Origin: Aureobasidium sp. EXF-3400
Lineage: Eukaryota; Ascomycota; Dothideomycetes; Dothideales; Saccotheciaceae
Assembly (NCBI GenBank): GCA_024195585.1
Contig: SWBL01000062.1
Span: 113,632 to 177,631 of the forward strand
Reading direction: 5' to 3'
DNA: 64,000 nucleotides
The first letter of the stretch is position 1, and each line of letters starts with the position of its first letter. The position numbers and the translations under genes are program-made. Of this stretch, positions 1-10,329 are shown in pieces. Under the pieces are notes generated by a model, which saw only the letters and a list, made by a program, of their open reading frames with translations, was not told the origin of the DNA and did not search any database.

Positions 1-1561
1 GTCTCTTGCCGCGTGCCTTTTGCTGGTACTTTGCGGCGCAAAAGCGGAAACTTTCAAGGAGACAGCCTTCACAGCAGACGAACACGAGAACCTTACCACA
101 CAACCAGCCGCAAAACCCCAAGGTTCAAGGGTTGTGTTTCCCGACGGGCAAGTTCGATGGCAGAACCCGCCAAACGGCATTGTCGGAACTAAAAGACAGA
201 ATCCCACGACGTGTGATGAAACATGCGAGCCGCAGACAGAAAAATGTGGACAAGACTTTTTGCATTTGTTGTGGTCGACCGGGGACAAGGTGTGCCCCAC
301 CGGAACTGCGCCTTGACTGCTGGATGTGTGGACTTCTCAAGGGGGGTCGAGTCGTGCCTGCGCCGCCGGTCGCGACTCGGTAATGTGAGATCTTAAGATA
401 TCAGATTTTACATGTCAGATCTCACTCTTTCAGGCACGTGGCCTCAGCCTCATGCTTGCGGCTGCAAAGAAAGGTAGCACGAATAATGTGCTATGCTTCC
501 CCCGTCTTGTCTTGTCCCATGGCGCTTACCTTTTTTTAATTTTCAATCCCTCGAGCCATCTTTTTTGCAGTCGTGCTGGATCGCCTGCGCCTGCATACAT
601 AGAGTAGACTATGTTGTCATTTCTCCAGATGATTGTGCCTTCCATGGGTCTTGTCATGTCTTCTACATTCAGCCTATGGTATCGTTTCGATTCAACACGA
701 CTAATCTCAAAAGTCCTTTACACGATGCCAGCAGTTTCCTAATCGTTTATGCTACATACACAGTGCTCTAAGGACGAATAGTATCTCATTGCTTTTCGAA
801 TACACCAACCTTGTAAAATTGAACTGAAGTCGCTATGAGCCTGCACTGTTATTGCGCTAGCCACTACACCACGCAAAGGTATAGACAAAAAGGTCACATG
901 CCCGATTCATGAAAATCGGGCATGTTAGCAGCTATTTATGCGTTCCGCAATATCAGCACACCTTCGAATGTTAATGGTACAACCCTGGCATACTCTGGTA
1001 CTAACCGAATAATGAACTTTGGCTGCCTGGGCAGTCGGAACATACACCGTATCAGTCTCTCACGCATGTTAACCGGACCACAATTGCACCATCCGTACGC
1101 GTTGTAGTGAACTGTGTTTCTTTCGCGCTTGGCACGAGAATTATTGATTGAACGCATGTAAGAAAAGACTTGATGTAGTAGGAGGTAGGTAACGTAGAAT
1201 GTTATTTGGTCTTGTTAACGAATGAGTGACTCGTTTACATACAGCGGATGGAAGTGGTAGTAGGGCATAAGTATACATAAGTGACGGAGATAAAGCGATA
1301 GGGTATTTAGAAGTTGGACAATGCAGTGAGTGCTATGATGCTAGTGGGCTCGGAAAACACAAGATTGGCACATGACATGCTGTAATGACCACAAGCAGGT
1401 CGGGGGAAAGGCGCAAGAAGGGCAAAACGATTGCTCCTTGTATGTCAAGAGGAAAAGAAAAGAGAACGCCCAAAGAATTTCGGACAATTTGGAAATAGCG
1501 TTGGTTTATCAATCTGTTCGTAGGATCGTTTAGGGGCGTTCGTATCATTCGAGTGTTCGGC
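1..1561. other. Intergenic, no gene recognised
   Basis: No open frame here has a recognisable domain. The frames at 6-383 and 20-316 overlap each other and look like chance. The stretch includes the 3' flank of the minus-strand PH-like gene that ends at 1562. The only clear structure is a 12-bp-arm hairpin at 896-925. Confidence 0.5.
896..925. repeat. Perfect inverted repeat (12-bp arms, 6-nt loop)
   Basis: The arm acatgcccgatt at 896-907 and its exact reverse complement aatcgggcatgt at 914-925 flank the loop catgaa. It lies in non-coding sequence with no T-run after it, so it does not look like a Pol III terminator. It could be a cruciform, a dimeric protein site, or chance. Confidence 0.7.
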
Positions 1562-3145
1562 TTAGAAAGCAACCACGACGATGCCCTCTTCCATCAGAGT
1601 ACGCTCTGGGATCTTGTTGCGAGTAGGCATCGTGATATGTGTGAATCTCTTGAGATCACCCTGAGGAATGTGGTGGGTAAGAGCCGCGGCCTTTCCATCC
1701 TGAGTTTCGATGCTTGATGCCGTAATGGTAGAAGAAGTGGTTGCCATGGAAGAAGCCATGGTAACAGAACGATCCAAGGCTTCAGGGAAGTCGTGGATGT
1801 CATAAGAAGGAGGCGCCAACTCCCATTCCTCGAGCATATCCATCTTGGTGTTCACTCTCAAGCGACGGCCATGACATATAATGATGTCGTTAGCACGAGG
1901 AGCATCGAAGAGCAACGTGGGCATGCATCGCTTGATGTATCGCCACTGTGATGCATTTGTTCGGGCATGCGGAGGTGCCCACTTGCCACCAGGGCCCAAG
2001 TTATCAGGATTGGTTTCGTACTGGAACGAAGATGTGACCGTGGAGACTGTGGATGAGGTTGTTTGGCGAAGATTAGCTGGGCGAGCCGATGGTTGCTGCT
2101 CGTGGCTAAGGTCTTCAGCGAGGAATGACAAATCGATGTCCTCGGCCTCTTGGTCCATTGTGCCAGTGAGGGTCAGGGCGTTAATGTCATCCGCAGTTTC
2201 TGTACGCGAGAGATCTGCACCTTCCGAGTTTCTTTCGATTGACCGTGCCAGAGAAGGATACATTTCGCGCAGAATTCGCTCCTGCTCTGCGATCACATTC
2301 TGATCATTGATATTTTCCGTCTCCTGAGTTCGCTGTCTGCGACGGCGCCTAGGTATGGTGCATGGCTTTGGTGCTGAACGCTCATCAAGTGGCAACGAAA
2401 TGTCGATGCTGGCAGATAGATCATGAATCCATCGGCAAATACGCTCTTCAGAGTGGTCTGCTAGGAGGAACTGATCGGACTCAAGTCTCAGACGGAGTAC
2501 GACCTGGGAGATAGGCGTGAAGAGGTCAGGATCCTTCTCATAAGCCTTGCGACGGGCAGCAGAAGGAATGAAGTGGGCTAGGCGAGTGGCTGGAAGCAGC
2601 TGATTGTACTGGACGTCAGTAGCCAGGCCAATCTCAGCGTGCTGAAGAGTGTAACGCTTGATGAGCCTTCCAGCAGTAGGCAAAGAGTGACCAGCAAGCT
2701 GAACAGTTTTGATTTTGTGGACACTCAATTGAGTGCCGTTCAGCACCACGTAGACAGTTCGAAAGTCCTGCTTCTGAAGATATTGGAAGGGCGAAATCTT
2801 CTCGATGCGCATTTGCATTGGACCCTCTCTCGATACAGTGCAAGTGTACTTTGGCAAAACCTCCCTTCCATTGTCAAAGAATCGAGGCGCGGGAGGGAAC
2901 TTCGGAGAGCGAGTAGCCGTCGCATATGATGGTGCAGGGTCTTTGCATGGTGAGCATCGAGTCTGGAAAGGATGATGATAGCTGGTCACGCGACGGCTGC
3001 TGCGAGGGCGGACTACTTGCTGATCATCGTTCTGAACTGGGCTCGCATTTGAGTCTCGTGTTAGTGGTCGAGAGAGCTGAGCTGCATCGAGAGGTAGGAC
3101 AGCTGAGGCACGCCGTGTTGCTTGGGGACTTTGCGTGGTAGACAT
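1562..3145 (-). CDS. PH-domain-like fungal protein, 527 aa
   Basis: This is a single-exon frame with a Ser/Arg-rich, disordered N-terminus (about residues 1-90). A folded region at about 98-250 follows. Its alternating strands (VYVVLNGTQLSVHKIK) and closing amphipathic helix (EERICRWIHDLSASI) look like the PH domains found in uncharacterised fungal proteins. Next come a run of Arg around 265-272 (possible nuclear or acidic-lipid contact), an acidic low-complexity middle, and a second folded patch near 385-460 (WAPPHARTNASQWRYIKRC, then LEEWELAPPSYD). The PH call rests on fold pattern only; no ligand residues can be assigned. The ATG at 3145 is the first in the frame and follows a 478-nt stretch with no minus-strand ATG. 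A membrane or signalling adaptor role is inference. Confidence 0.75.
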   Translation of the reverse strand: MSTTQSPQATRRASAVLPLDAAQLSRPLTRDSNASPVQNDDQQVVRPRSSRRVTSYHHPFQTRCSPCKDPAPSYATATRSPKFPPAPRFFDNGREVLPKYTCTVSREGPMQMRIEKISPFQYLQKQDFRTVYVVLNGTQLSVHKIKTVQLAGHSLPTAGRLIKRYTLQHAEIGLATDVQYNQLLPATRLAHFIPSAARRKAYEKDPDLFTPISQVVLRLRLESDQFLLADHSEERICRWIHDLSASIDISLPLDERSAPKPCTIPRRRRRQRTQETENINDQNVIAEQERILREMYPSLARSIERNSEGADLSRTETADDINALTLTGTMDQEAEDIDLSFLAEDLSHEQQPSARPANLRQTTSSTVSTVTSSFQYETNPDNLGPGGKWAPPHARTNASQWRYIKRCMPTLLFDAPRANDIIICHGRRLRVNTKMDMLEEWELAPPSYDIHDFPEALDRSVTMASSMATTSSTITASSIETQDGKAAALTHHIPQGDLKRFTHITMPTRNKIPERTLMEEGIVVVAF

Positions 3146-3623
3146 GATGGACGTGCGATGACGGAGACGCTCGGCCTTATCGATTGTTCAGATCGCCCGG
3201 CTAGCGTTCGGAAGAAGTAGGAAGACTGCCGGATCGACAATTGATGAGTTGATGCAAAGATGGCCGAGAAACAAGACAGCGATGCTGGTATAGAAGTGCG
3301 AATGGGAGTCAAGCAAGAGGAGGGCGAAGAGGAACAACAGCAGCGGCGGACAGGAAGTGTTAAGGCGTCCTCCCACCCTTGCTGTCGTCGTCGATGGGAC
3401 TGATTGACAAAACGGTGACCACAGAATTGTGGAGAAGTCTAGGCCAAAGTCGGAAAGCTACCTAACTTAGCGTCGCGTTCGCCAGTTTAGCCGAGGTTGG
3501 GGACGCCGGGGATGTGTGGAGCGCTTGGGGATTGCAACGCTGGAGAACTTGGAGTGAGCTGGAGATGAGCTGGAGAAATACCGCCGAACAGGCCGAGCAG
3601 GATGCAGGAGAATTGAAGAGAAA
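3146..3623 (-). promoter_or_regulatory. ATG-free pyrimidine-rich 5' leader of the PH-like gene
   Basis: Read on the minus strand, there is no ATG for 478 nt upstream of the start at 3145; the first is at 3626. The strand is pyrimidine-rich. Chance would give about seven ATGs. This fits a long transcribed leader kept clear of upstream starts. The rest, up to the nnf1 stop at 4191, shows no supported gene. Confidence 0.45.
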
Positions 3624-4190
3624 CATCAGAAGTACTTGACAGCGAAAGATGAGGGATAAATGACATGAGCTCAAGGTTCCCCGCTCGCCACAAGGGGGGA
3701 GTCCATGGCAGAGCATGGGAGAGCATGTGGGCACATGCCAACATCCGGTTGTGTCCAGACGAAGCCACAGAACCACTAAACCGTCGAGCAATATGGTTGA
3801 TGGCGTACCGCTCAGACCTGCGACTGATAAGTCAAACGCAGTCGAGGCACAAAGCTGTTGCACACGTTTCGAACCTGAGCATTCAATAGCCAATTTGCAA
3901 GCAAAAGACGGTAAACACGACCTTGTGTTGCAGCATGAAGGCATGGATCAGATCAGCGCACAAGCATGATGCAGCCGAATCTGGTTTTTTGTCGTGGATG
4001 GTGGGCACGCTAACTTAAACAGCCACGGGGCCGAAAAAGGCACAGTCGCACGCAACGTGAGGTCCCGCTGTTGGCAACGAGAGACGCGATGCAACGATTG
4101 CTCCGCGCGGACCTCTTTGTTGCCCAGACGGGGGTAAAGGCGGGGTGGAGTATGCAATAATTATTTGCCAACAAAACACCAAGCGCGCAA

Positions 4191-4929
4191 TCAGCCGGCA
4201 CTCCTCAGGTCCATGTCCAGAGCGACGGCTTCTTCTGTCAGAGCATCCATGTCGTCGATTGGCAAGGCTTCGTTAGCAGCATCAATGTCAGCAATCGTTG
4301 TTTCTAGCTGCGAAACCAAGCGCTCAATTTCTCGTCGTTGTTCCAAGACGGTGTCGACCAGGTTGGCGTTCTCGGACTGAGCAGTTTGCAGTCTTGACGA
4401 CAGAGAAGCGTGCTGGTCAGACAAAAGCGGCGCGAGATGCGAGAGATACAGCGACGAAGCTGGCAGGGTATGAGGACTGGAAGTCGCGTCAGTATGTTGG
4501 TCGCGTGCAGTGACGCTGAACAGAGACGTACGGGAGCGGAGGTTGTACTGGCTGGCCATTTGTCGCTTGCTCGGCAGCAGCCTTTCTTCTTCTTGCGTCG
4601 TCAACCAAGCGGTCCAGGTCATTCAGCGACGCGACAACCTGGCGGTCGCGTAGGATCTGATCGAAGTTGAGCTTGCAGGTGCGGTGCAGCTTCTCGACAA
4701 AGTCGGTATGTAGGCGCTTCATGGCATCGGGAGCATGACTGGCAGGAGTCGGGAAGGACGAGGCGAAGTTGGAGTAGCTACATGTCCGGAGGGTGTGTGA
4801 TATAGCATCGGAATAGAGCTTCTGGAGGGCAGCGGCGCGTGGGCCTGGTGTCTGTTGGACAGGCGGTGCCTGGACAGGCGATGGAGAGCGAGAGGTTGGA
4901 GCTGGAGCAGACATGGCTGACGACGACAC
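4191..4929 (-). CDS. nnf1: Kinetochore MIND/Mis12 complex subunit Nnf1 (PMF1-like)
   Basis: Exon 1 is 4929-4532, the intron 4531-4477 (GTACGT donor, ACTGAC branch, TTCCAG acceptor) and exon 2 4476-4191. Together they encode 227 aa. After a Pro/Ser-rich N-terminus, residues about 32-110 carry the Nnf1 signature: RAAALQKLYSDAISHTLR, SYSNFASSFPT, then the basic helix FVEKLHRTCKLNFDQILRDR and LNDLDRLVDDA. Exon 2 is a long coiled coil (LSSRLQTAQSEN, VLEQRREIERLVSQLETT), as expected for a subunit of the elongated Mis12 complex that links CENP-C chromatin to Ndc80. Without splicing the first frame ends after 146 aa, so the intron is needed to join head and coil. Length matches the family (about 200-240 aa). 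It is divergent from the mitochondrial membrane protein gene across 266 bp. Confidence 0.88.
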
Positions 4930-5195
4930 GAGGAGACGAGGTCGACGGCTTCTCGGTGGATTAATGACTCTTTGCTAGAGACGCGCGAGTGCTGATCGCT
5001 CAGTCTTAGTATGTTGCTAGTGAGCAGAGTCGATCTAATAATGCATGCCTTTGTGCCGTGTTTGCAGTTCAAAACAAGTCGACCTAGCTGCCAAGCATAA
5101 TTGTGCACATGGACGCATAAGCTATCGATAGCTTATGCACGCAAGACATTATTTCGAGACCATCTAGAGTTGAACTGACGAAGCAATTGCCAACC
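4930..5195. promoter_or_regulatory. Shared divergent promoter, nnf1 / mitochondrial membrane protein
   Basis: Only 266 bp separate the two divergent ATGs, so both promoters must lie here or overlap neighbouring genes. A palindrome agctatcgatagct sits near 5120-5133. No TATA box is obvious. Confidence 0.5.
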
Positions 5196-6393
5196 ATGGC
5201 TTCACTCTGGCGACCGCTCCGGCTGCTGGCCCCGTTACAGTCGACATTATCACAGCCGCTAGGTCTACGCGCCTGCAAGCCACTCCAATCGCGCCTACTC
5301 CATTCGTCGCCCATCCTCCATGCGCGCAAACCATCAAAGGCTGTAGTCAAGCCACTCGATGCCTCTGCACCAACTCGCAAGAAGCAACACAAAGATGCTC
5401 TCAGGAAACAGCACTATGCCGACAGAAAACATGAACTTGAACAGCCCCATGCGCCGGCACTCGCTACGCCCACTTCGCCCACAATTTCCACTACCACTAC
5501 CACATATCAACCTTCGACCCCTCCACCAACAATACACCAGCCTATAGCTCTTGCATCTACAAAACAACACCCTGTCGCTAAGCAGCCAGTCGACGCAATT
5601 TCAACTTCTCTTTCTACTTCGCCACGAAAACCCACTTTCGAATATGTACCGGGAGGCCGCTCTGGTATCCAACAGTCTCTCAGAGAGCTCGCCAGTGCCG
5701 AATCGCCTACCCTGATCTACGAAGCTACAAAAGCTCGCCAATACATTGCCTGGTGTCTGTTCGCCAGTTTGCTTCTCGGTTGCGTGGCCGCAATGCAGAT
5801 TGGCTTCTTCACCACCGATCCTTCCAAGGGCGATTTGCGCATCGCCAGCGTCTTCCTCCTTACTGCCTTGATGTGGGCCATCCTTGCATCCTGGGCTGCC
5901 TTTGGAGCAAACGATGTCATCAAGAAGATCTGGGCTATCCCTTCTAGCACTGGCAGGCCACTTTTGCGTCTGGAACCTGTCAAGATTGCCTTTGGCAAGC
6001 GACCTTTGCCTTTCGATGTTCCTCTTGGTCGAGTCTTCTCTGACAAGAGCTTCGAGCAGACTATTGCACACTTTAACGCTACGAGGGATGTGAGACGCAA
6101 GCCTGGTGTCCTCGATGCTCTGTTCGGACCCGTTGGCACCATCATGTCTGCCAACATGAAGATGATCCAGAGAAAGTCGTCCTTCGCTCAGCTGCGTGTA
6201 GCAGATTCGGGTGTCTGGAAGGTTGATCTTCGTGACTGCAAAGTTCCTGATGGTGGCAAGAGTACGTTTTCCGTTTGACAGAATCCTTACAGTCCCCTTT
6301 CGCTGACAACCGCATCTAGCCCTTGATCTCTTGATCCTTCCTAGTGAGAGGAAACGCGGCTGGTTTGCCTCGCTGTTCATCCAGGATGTTTGA
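5196..6393 (+). CDS. Two-pass mitochondrial inner-membrane protein, 379 aa, function unknown
   Basis: Exon 1 is 5196-6261, the intron 6262-6319 (GTACGT, CGCTGACAAC branch, CATCTAG) and exon 2 6320-6393, adding the tail TLDLLILPSERKRGWFASLF and then IQDV. The N-terminus (MASLWRPLRLLAPLQS, then SRLLHSSPILHARKP) is rich in Arg, Leu and Ser with no acidic residues, a classic matrix presequence. A Thr/Pro-rich linker covers about 85-150. Two hydrophobic helices at about 183-203 (YIAWCLFASLLLGCVAAM) and 215-235 (IASVFLLTALMWAILASWAA) form a hairpin. A soluble C-terminal domain of about 140 residues follows. I do not recognise the family by name; the layout resembles small fungal respiratory-complex assembly or TMEM-type proteins, which is inference. 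Start: the first ATG, in good context (accATGg). Confidence 0.8.
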
Positions 6394-6750
6394 AGCAGTG
6401 TTTTGCAGGCTGGGATTCTTGCCAACATAGCATTCTCTCTGGGTTCCCCATCATCTATACACCCAATCGTGAGCACTGCAGATGTCACCAACCTCAATGT
6501 CGCATTGCCGTTATCGATATCCAGACTGCTTCGGGTAGCGTCACCCTCTCATTAGCATTGAGCAGAACCCGCAGCCATACATGATTGTATATAAGCAGAG
6601 GTCAAGTTTGTAGGACTACACGTAGCATAAGATCACATTTGCATGTATGAATATGAAAGGAAGAATAGCGCTTGATCTTGCATGAATCAAAGTCAAGTCG
6701 AGTTTGCAATACATCAATACTTTCTGTGTACTTTTGTTCCAGCTGCATAC

Positions 6751-7767
6751 CTATCTTCTGTCGTTGTCGGCGTACTTGTGGTTCCAGAAGCCTCTGAAGT
6801 GCTTCTGCGAGCCAGCCTCGTTGAGATCATTGACTTCCCTGGGCGTAAGCTTGAAAGTCATGGCTCTCAGGTAGTCGCTCAATCTCTGTTCCTTGCTGCT
6901 GGTAGTGATGGGCACGATATCCTGATCAATGCAGTATCTCAAGCAAATCTCTCCAGGGCTGACAGCATACTTCTTTGCTAGACCAGCCAGGACGTTGTCA
7001 AGAGGACCAGGAGCAGCCTTTGTTGCAGGAGTCAGAGGGCCATAGGCTTCAGTTGCAATGCCCTTTTCCTTGTGGTAGGTGAGAAGTTCGCGGTGTTGCA
7101 AGTAAGCGTTGAATTCGATCTGGTTGATGGCAGGAGGGATCGTCGCAGTCTGGATAATAGCATCCAAGTGGTGAGGCAAGAAGTTGGAGACACCGATACT
7201 GCGTGTCAAACCAGCCTCCTTGACCTCTTCCATAGCCTTCCACGCCTTCTGCAACGCCTCAGGCGACTCCTCCGGCGATCCAAAGAACGGCGCATGGATA
7301 AGATACAAATCCACATAGTCCAACTGTAGTTTCTTGAGACTGGCCTTGATGGCAGCAGGGATGTCTGCAATGTTTGGCAACACCTTTGTGGTAACAAAAA
7401 GCTTGGATCTCTCGACACCGCTCTCTTTAATCGCCATGCCTAGTTCGGGCTCGGTCTTGTAGACTTCGGCGCCGTCAAGGTGGTAGTAGCCCAGACCGAT
7501 GGCGAGCTTTGTTGCATCGACGCAGGCTTGGTCGAGTTGGCTCTCGTCGCCGGTTTTGTACCATGCGGTGCCTGTGCCGTAGCCCAGCATGGGGATCGAG
7601 TTGCCGTCATTGAGCTTGAGGTTGGGGATGGGTGTGTGGATGTTGGCCATTGTTGCTGTTGTTCTTGCTTGCGAGGTGGGTGTTGGAAGAGTGGTTCGTG
7701 CAAGTGGGCGTAGAGCGAAGGTCTTGAGAGGGAATTGACGGGATCTTCGGTAGAACAAAGTGCTCAT
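6751..7767 (-). CDS. Aldo-keto reductase, NADPH-type, with optional mitochondrial presequence
   Basis: This intronless gene encodes 338 aa from the first ATG, or 299 aa from the internal ATG at 7650. The (beta/alpha)8 AKR fold is clear. Cofactor-side entry is IPMLGYGTGTAWYK. The catalytic tetrad is D98 and Y103 (HLDGAEVYKTEPELG), K128 (FVTTKVLP) and H158 (YLIHAPF). SIGVSNFLPHHLD and the coenzyme loop PITTSSKEQRLSDYL also fit. The last motif departs from the usual IPKS and resembles yeast YDL124W-like alpha-keto amide/ester reductases, so carbonyl reduction with NADPH is likely but the substrate is open. Residues 1-39 are Arg/Thr/Ser-rich without acids. The first ATG has C at -3; the internal one has A at -3 and G at +4, so cytosolic and mitochondrial forms are plausible. 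Confidence 0.9.
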   Translation of the reverse strand: MSTLFYRRSRQFPLKTFALRPLARTTLPTPTSQARTTATMANIHTPIPNLKLNDGNSIPMLGYGTGTAWYKTGDESQLDQACVDATKLAIGLGYYHLDGAEVYKTEPELGMAIKESGVERSKLFVTTKVLPNIADIPAAIKASLKKLQLDYVDLYLIHAPFFGSPEESPEALQKAWKAMEEVKEAGLTRSIGVSNFLPHHLDAIIQTATIPPAINQIEFNAYLQHRELLTYHKEKGIATEAYGPLTPATKAAPGPLDNVLAGLAKKYAVSPGEICLRYCIDQDIVPITTSSKEQRLSDYLRAMTFKLTPREVNDLNEAGSQKHFRGFWNHKYADNDRR

Positions 7768-8149
7768 AAGGTGTTACGTGGCGCTGGGTTGTGTTGATGC
7801 AATCAGGGAAGCTGCCGTGGTCATTATTGCTAATAGCTCTGGCGGGGCACCATGACGCGTGTGGGGTCAAGCCGAACTGCCGCTTGATATACCCCCACTC
7901 TTGACGGATATCAACCAGACAAGACAATTCTTCATCAACTTGGATTCAGCCGCAATGGAAACAATCATGATAGAGAACAAGCAGATGTGTGACATTGTTG
8001 TAGCTCTGAACTCTGCTAGCAATACGGGTGGCTTGAGACTCTTATAAACTCGCCAGGGGTAACAGCATGAACTTGAAATCTGCGCTACCATCTCGAGTCT
8101 GCACACCGAGTCTGCACACCGAGTCTGCACACCGAGTCTGGCAAGCCAC
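7768..8149. other. Intergenic between AKR start and sae2 stop
   Basis: This 382-bp gap holds the AKR promoter and the sae2 3' flank. The overlapping short frames in it look like chance. The 13-bp tandem repeat at 8095-8140 is the only distinct element. Confidence 0.5.
8095..8140. repeat. 13-bp tandem repeat, 3.5 copies
   Basis: Three exact copies of gagtctgcacacc are followed by gagtctg. The array ends 9 bp beyond the sae2 stop codon, so it should lie in that gene's 3' untranslated region. The perfect identity suggests recent expansion by slippage. Confidence 0.9.
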
Positions 8150-10105
8150 TCAGATCTCATCTCGAAAGACGTAACGGCCACCTCTCATGGCTTCTCGCCA
8201 TCTCTCTTCTACCTTCTGCCTGTCCCTCTTCCTTGCTTCTTCCCAATCTTGTTCCAGTTCTTGTGTCGTCGGCATCTCGGTACGCCAGAACCCAGGAGGT
8301 GTTTGAGGCCTTTGCCAGATTTCTCGATGTTTGCCATGCAAGTCCGCAAATGCCTTGGCCCTTGCTTCAATCAGCATGTTCTGTCTTTCCTGAGCTGTAG
8401 CCTTGTGGATCGTGGACGCATATCCTGCACCCAAGTATCCTTGCAAAGTCAACTCATCGTCAGTGAGTGAAGTATCTTGTGGCAAGCCGCCTGCGGCAAT
8501 GAAGCGTCGAATCGCGCCACAGCATTCTTCTCTTGTACAACCAGGTAAACACTTCTTCTCCTCGCGCTTGCGAGCGCTCTCGCGGTAGGCATATCCCAAT
8601 TGGCCGCCAGTCTTGGGGTTTACTCTGAAGTCGTCAAGATTCAGGCGATGAAGTGGTCGGGCGCGCAAGGGCTCATGTTCGGGTAAGATTGCCTCCGGTT
8701 CGTCCTTTTCAGTGGATCTCATGACAGCGGCGCGAGGAGCTGGCTTGTCTCGAACAGTCCTGGTGATGCGACTGACAGGGCTCTCCACAGACTTTGAGAC
8801 TGCTTGTCCCTCCAGGTCTTTTGAAGGGACATCGCCTAGCCACTCACGCTGTCGTCGAGTCGCTGGCGCGGAACGTGGACTCAAGATGGTTCTATCAACT
8901 TGAGGTGAAGTTCCTTCGAGGAGTCCGTTGAGCCTTCCAGTCCCTACAGCTTTTGGAGTAGAACCATCGATGCGTGGTTTCTTAAATCCCCGTGCGGCGT
9001 TGTCTCCATCTTCTGATAGCACATGCACAGCAGCAGCTCCCCTACTATGGTCAAGCTTTTTGCCGGAAGTTACAGGAGCAGCACTCGTCCGAGGTAAGAT
9101 TGGAGTGTTGGGACTCAAGTCATGCAATGGTCCAGATTGTGGGCCTGAATTGTCAGACCCAAAACTCTTGCTAACAGTACTGACCAGCATATTCTTTCTT
9201 CTTTTGGATGCACTACCGGAACCAGGCTCTGTTTTGACAGTCTTGACCGTACTATCGGACAGCTGAACATCATCTTCATAGGCATCTACACCGTCATCGA
9301 TGGCAATATCGATATCTCCATGACTGGGCGAGCGAAACTCCGGTGCACGAGTTACTGTCGGTGTCTCAGGATGACCAAATGAGCGCCGTGTGGTCTCTAG
9401 ATCCCGATCTTCCGACTGCCTCAAGGGTGCTCGACTGAGAGGATGCCTTTCATAGTTCAACTTAGGTTGTTGTAGAGGAGGTTGATCTCGATAGACGTCT
9501 AGATCCGAAGTCTCTGTGCGAAAAAGAGTGGGTACTGGAGTGCGCGAGTTATGTGGACTGCTACTCAGAAGCTCATTCTTGACCTTGTAAGCTTGCGAGT
9601 CTTTCTTTGGGGAGTTTCTCTTCCTCTTGAGGGCTTTCGCAGAGACAACGACGGGCGTGTCATCGGAATGGGCAAGAGAGCTAGAGCGAGCTTCCCCCTC
9701 AGTAGTCTGACTCGAGGTTATCCTGCTGTGAGTCGGAGAATGTGATGGCGCGGCAGAAGTGTTTTTAACAAGGTCCAGAGCCGGATTAGGTAGGGCAAGA
9801 GCATCTTCGATGTTTTCCAGATTGGATTGAATGGCACGAGGAGTGGCAAAGCCCTGGTTCTCGAATTCCCGATTGGCGTCTCGCAAAGCCTGCTTGGCCA
9901 GTTTCTTGTCGATATAGTCCTTCCATTTGCGAACAGTCTCTTTGGCTTCGCGTATCTTCTGAGCAGCTTTCAAGGCACGAGCTTCTGCTGCCTTTCTGTA
10001 TTCATGGTATGATTTGTGGAGAGCTTCATGCTTCAGGAGCAACTCGTTGTATTGAGCAAGCGTTACAAAGCCATCAGGAGTGTTGTTAGACGACTCGGCT
10101 TCCAT
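8150..10105 (-). CDS. sae2: DNA end-resection factor Sae2/Ctp1/CtIP family
   Basis: The protein is 651 aa from one exon. In this family it activates the Mre11-Rad50 nuclease to clip protein-blocked or hairpin DNA ends and start homologous recombination. The N-terminus has a coiled coil (about 12-75: YNELLLKHEALHKSYHEYRK and onward) that would support oligomerisation. The middle is Ser/Thr/Pro-rich, with several SP/TP sites expected for CDK or checkpoint control. The diagnostic C-terminal domain starts near 483: LNLDDFRVNPKTGGQLGYAY, then CLPGCTREECC (C519, C523, C528, C529, a zinc-knuckle-like cluster), the GKHREIW segment (H590, H593; the CtIP CxxC/RHR region) and PPGFWRTEMPTTQE near the end. 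It is longer than yeast Sae2 (345 aa) and closer to CtIP in layout. It diverges from the F-box gene. Confidence 0.9.
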   Translation of the reverse strand: MEAESSNNTPDGFVTLAQYNELLLKHEALHKSYHEYRKAAEARALKAAQKIREAKETVRKWKDYIDKKLAKQALRDANREFENQGFATPRAIQSNLENIEDALALPNPALDLVKNTSAAPSHSPTHSRITSSQTTEGEARSSSLAHSDDTPVVVSAKALKRKRNSPKKDSQAYKVKNELLSSSPHNSRTPVPTLFRTETSDLDVYRDQPPLQQPKLNYERHPLSRAPLRQSEDRDLETTRRSFGHPETPTVTRAPEFRSPSHGDIDIAIDDGVDAYEDDVQLSDSTVKTVKTEPGSGSASKRRKNMLVSTVSKSFGSDNSGPQSGPLHDLSPNTPILPRTSAAPVTSGKKLDHSRGAAAVHVLSEDGDNAARGFKKPRIDGSTPKAVGTGRLNGLLEGTSPQVDRTILSPRSAPATRRQREWLGDVPSKDLEGQAVSKSVESPVSRITRTVRDKPAPRAAVMRSTEKDEPEAILPEHEPLRARPLHRLNLDDFRVNPKTGGQLGYAYRESARKREEKKCLPGCTREECCGAIRRFIAAGGLPQDTSLTDDELTLQGYLGAGYASTIHKATAQERQNMLIEARAKAFADLHGKHREIWQRPQTPPGFWRTEMPTTQELEQDWEEARKRDRQKVEERWREAMRGGRYVFRDEI

Positions 10106-10329
10106 GGGTACTGAATCGAAATGTGTTCAAGGGTGATCAAGACATGGCGGCATGGAAAATAGCAAACGCGAAAGACAAAGGCAGACGCGTGCCTGACGAG
10201 GCCGAGGCACGCGGGGCGGGAGATGGACCGGAGCTAGCCCAAGGAGATTGCGGAGATATGATAAGACCCTTGCATACCCAAGTTTGCCGCCGCGAGCGAA
10301 CCGCGACTCTCATTCTTGACAGTGACAGC
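10106..10329. promoter_or_regulatory. Shared divergent promoter, sae2 / F-box gene
   Basis: The two divergent ATGs are 224 bp apart. The F-box frame stays open upstream to 10123, but the ATG at 10330 (gacagcATGg, A at -3) is preferred because the upstream extension is not domain-like and would run into the sae2 promoter. Confidence 0.5.

Noticed and set aside
6..383. Overlapping frames at the left edge
   Set aside because: Two frames overlap on one strand and a third on the other; composition is not protein-like and no motif is present.
3462..3944. 160-codon minus-strand Cys/Leu/Ser-rich frame upstream of the PH-like gene
   Set aside because: It lies in the pyrimidine-rich leader or promoter, where CT-rich sequence gives open Ser/Leu frames by composition alone.
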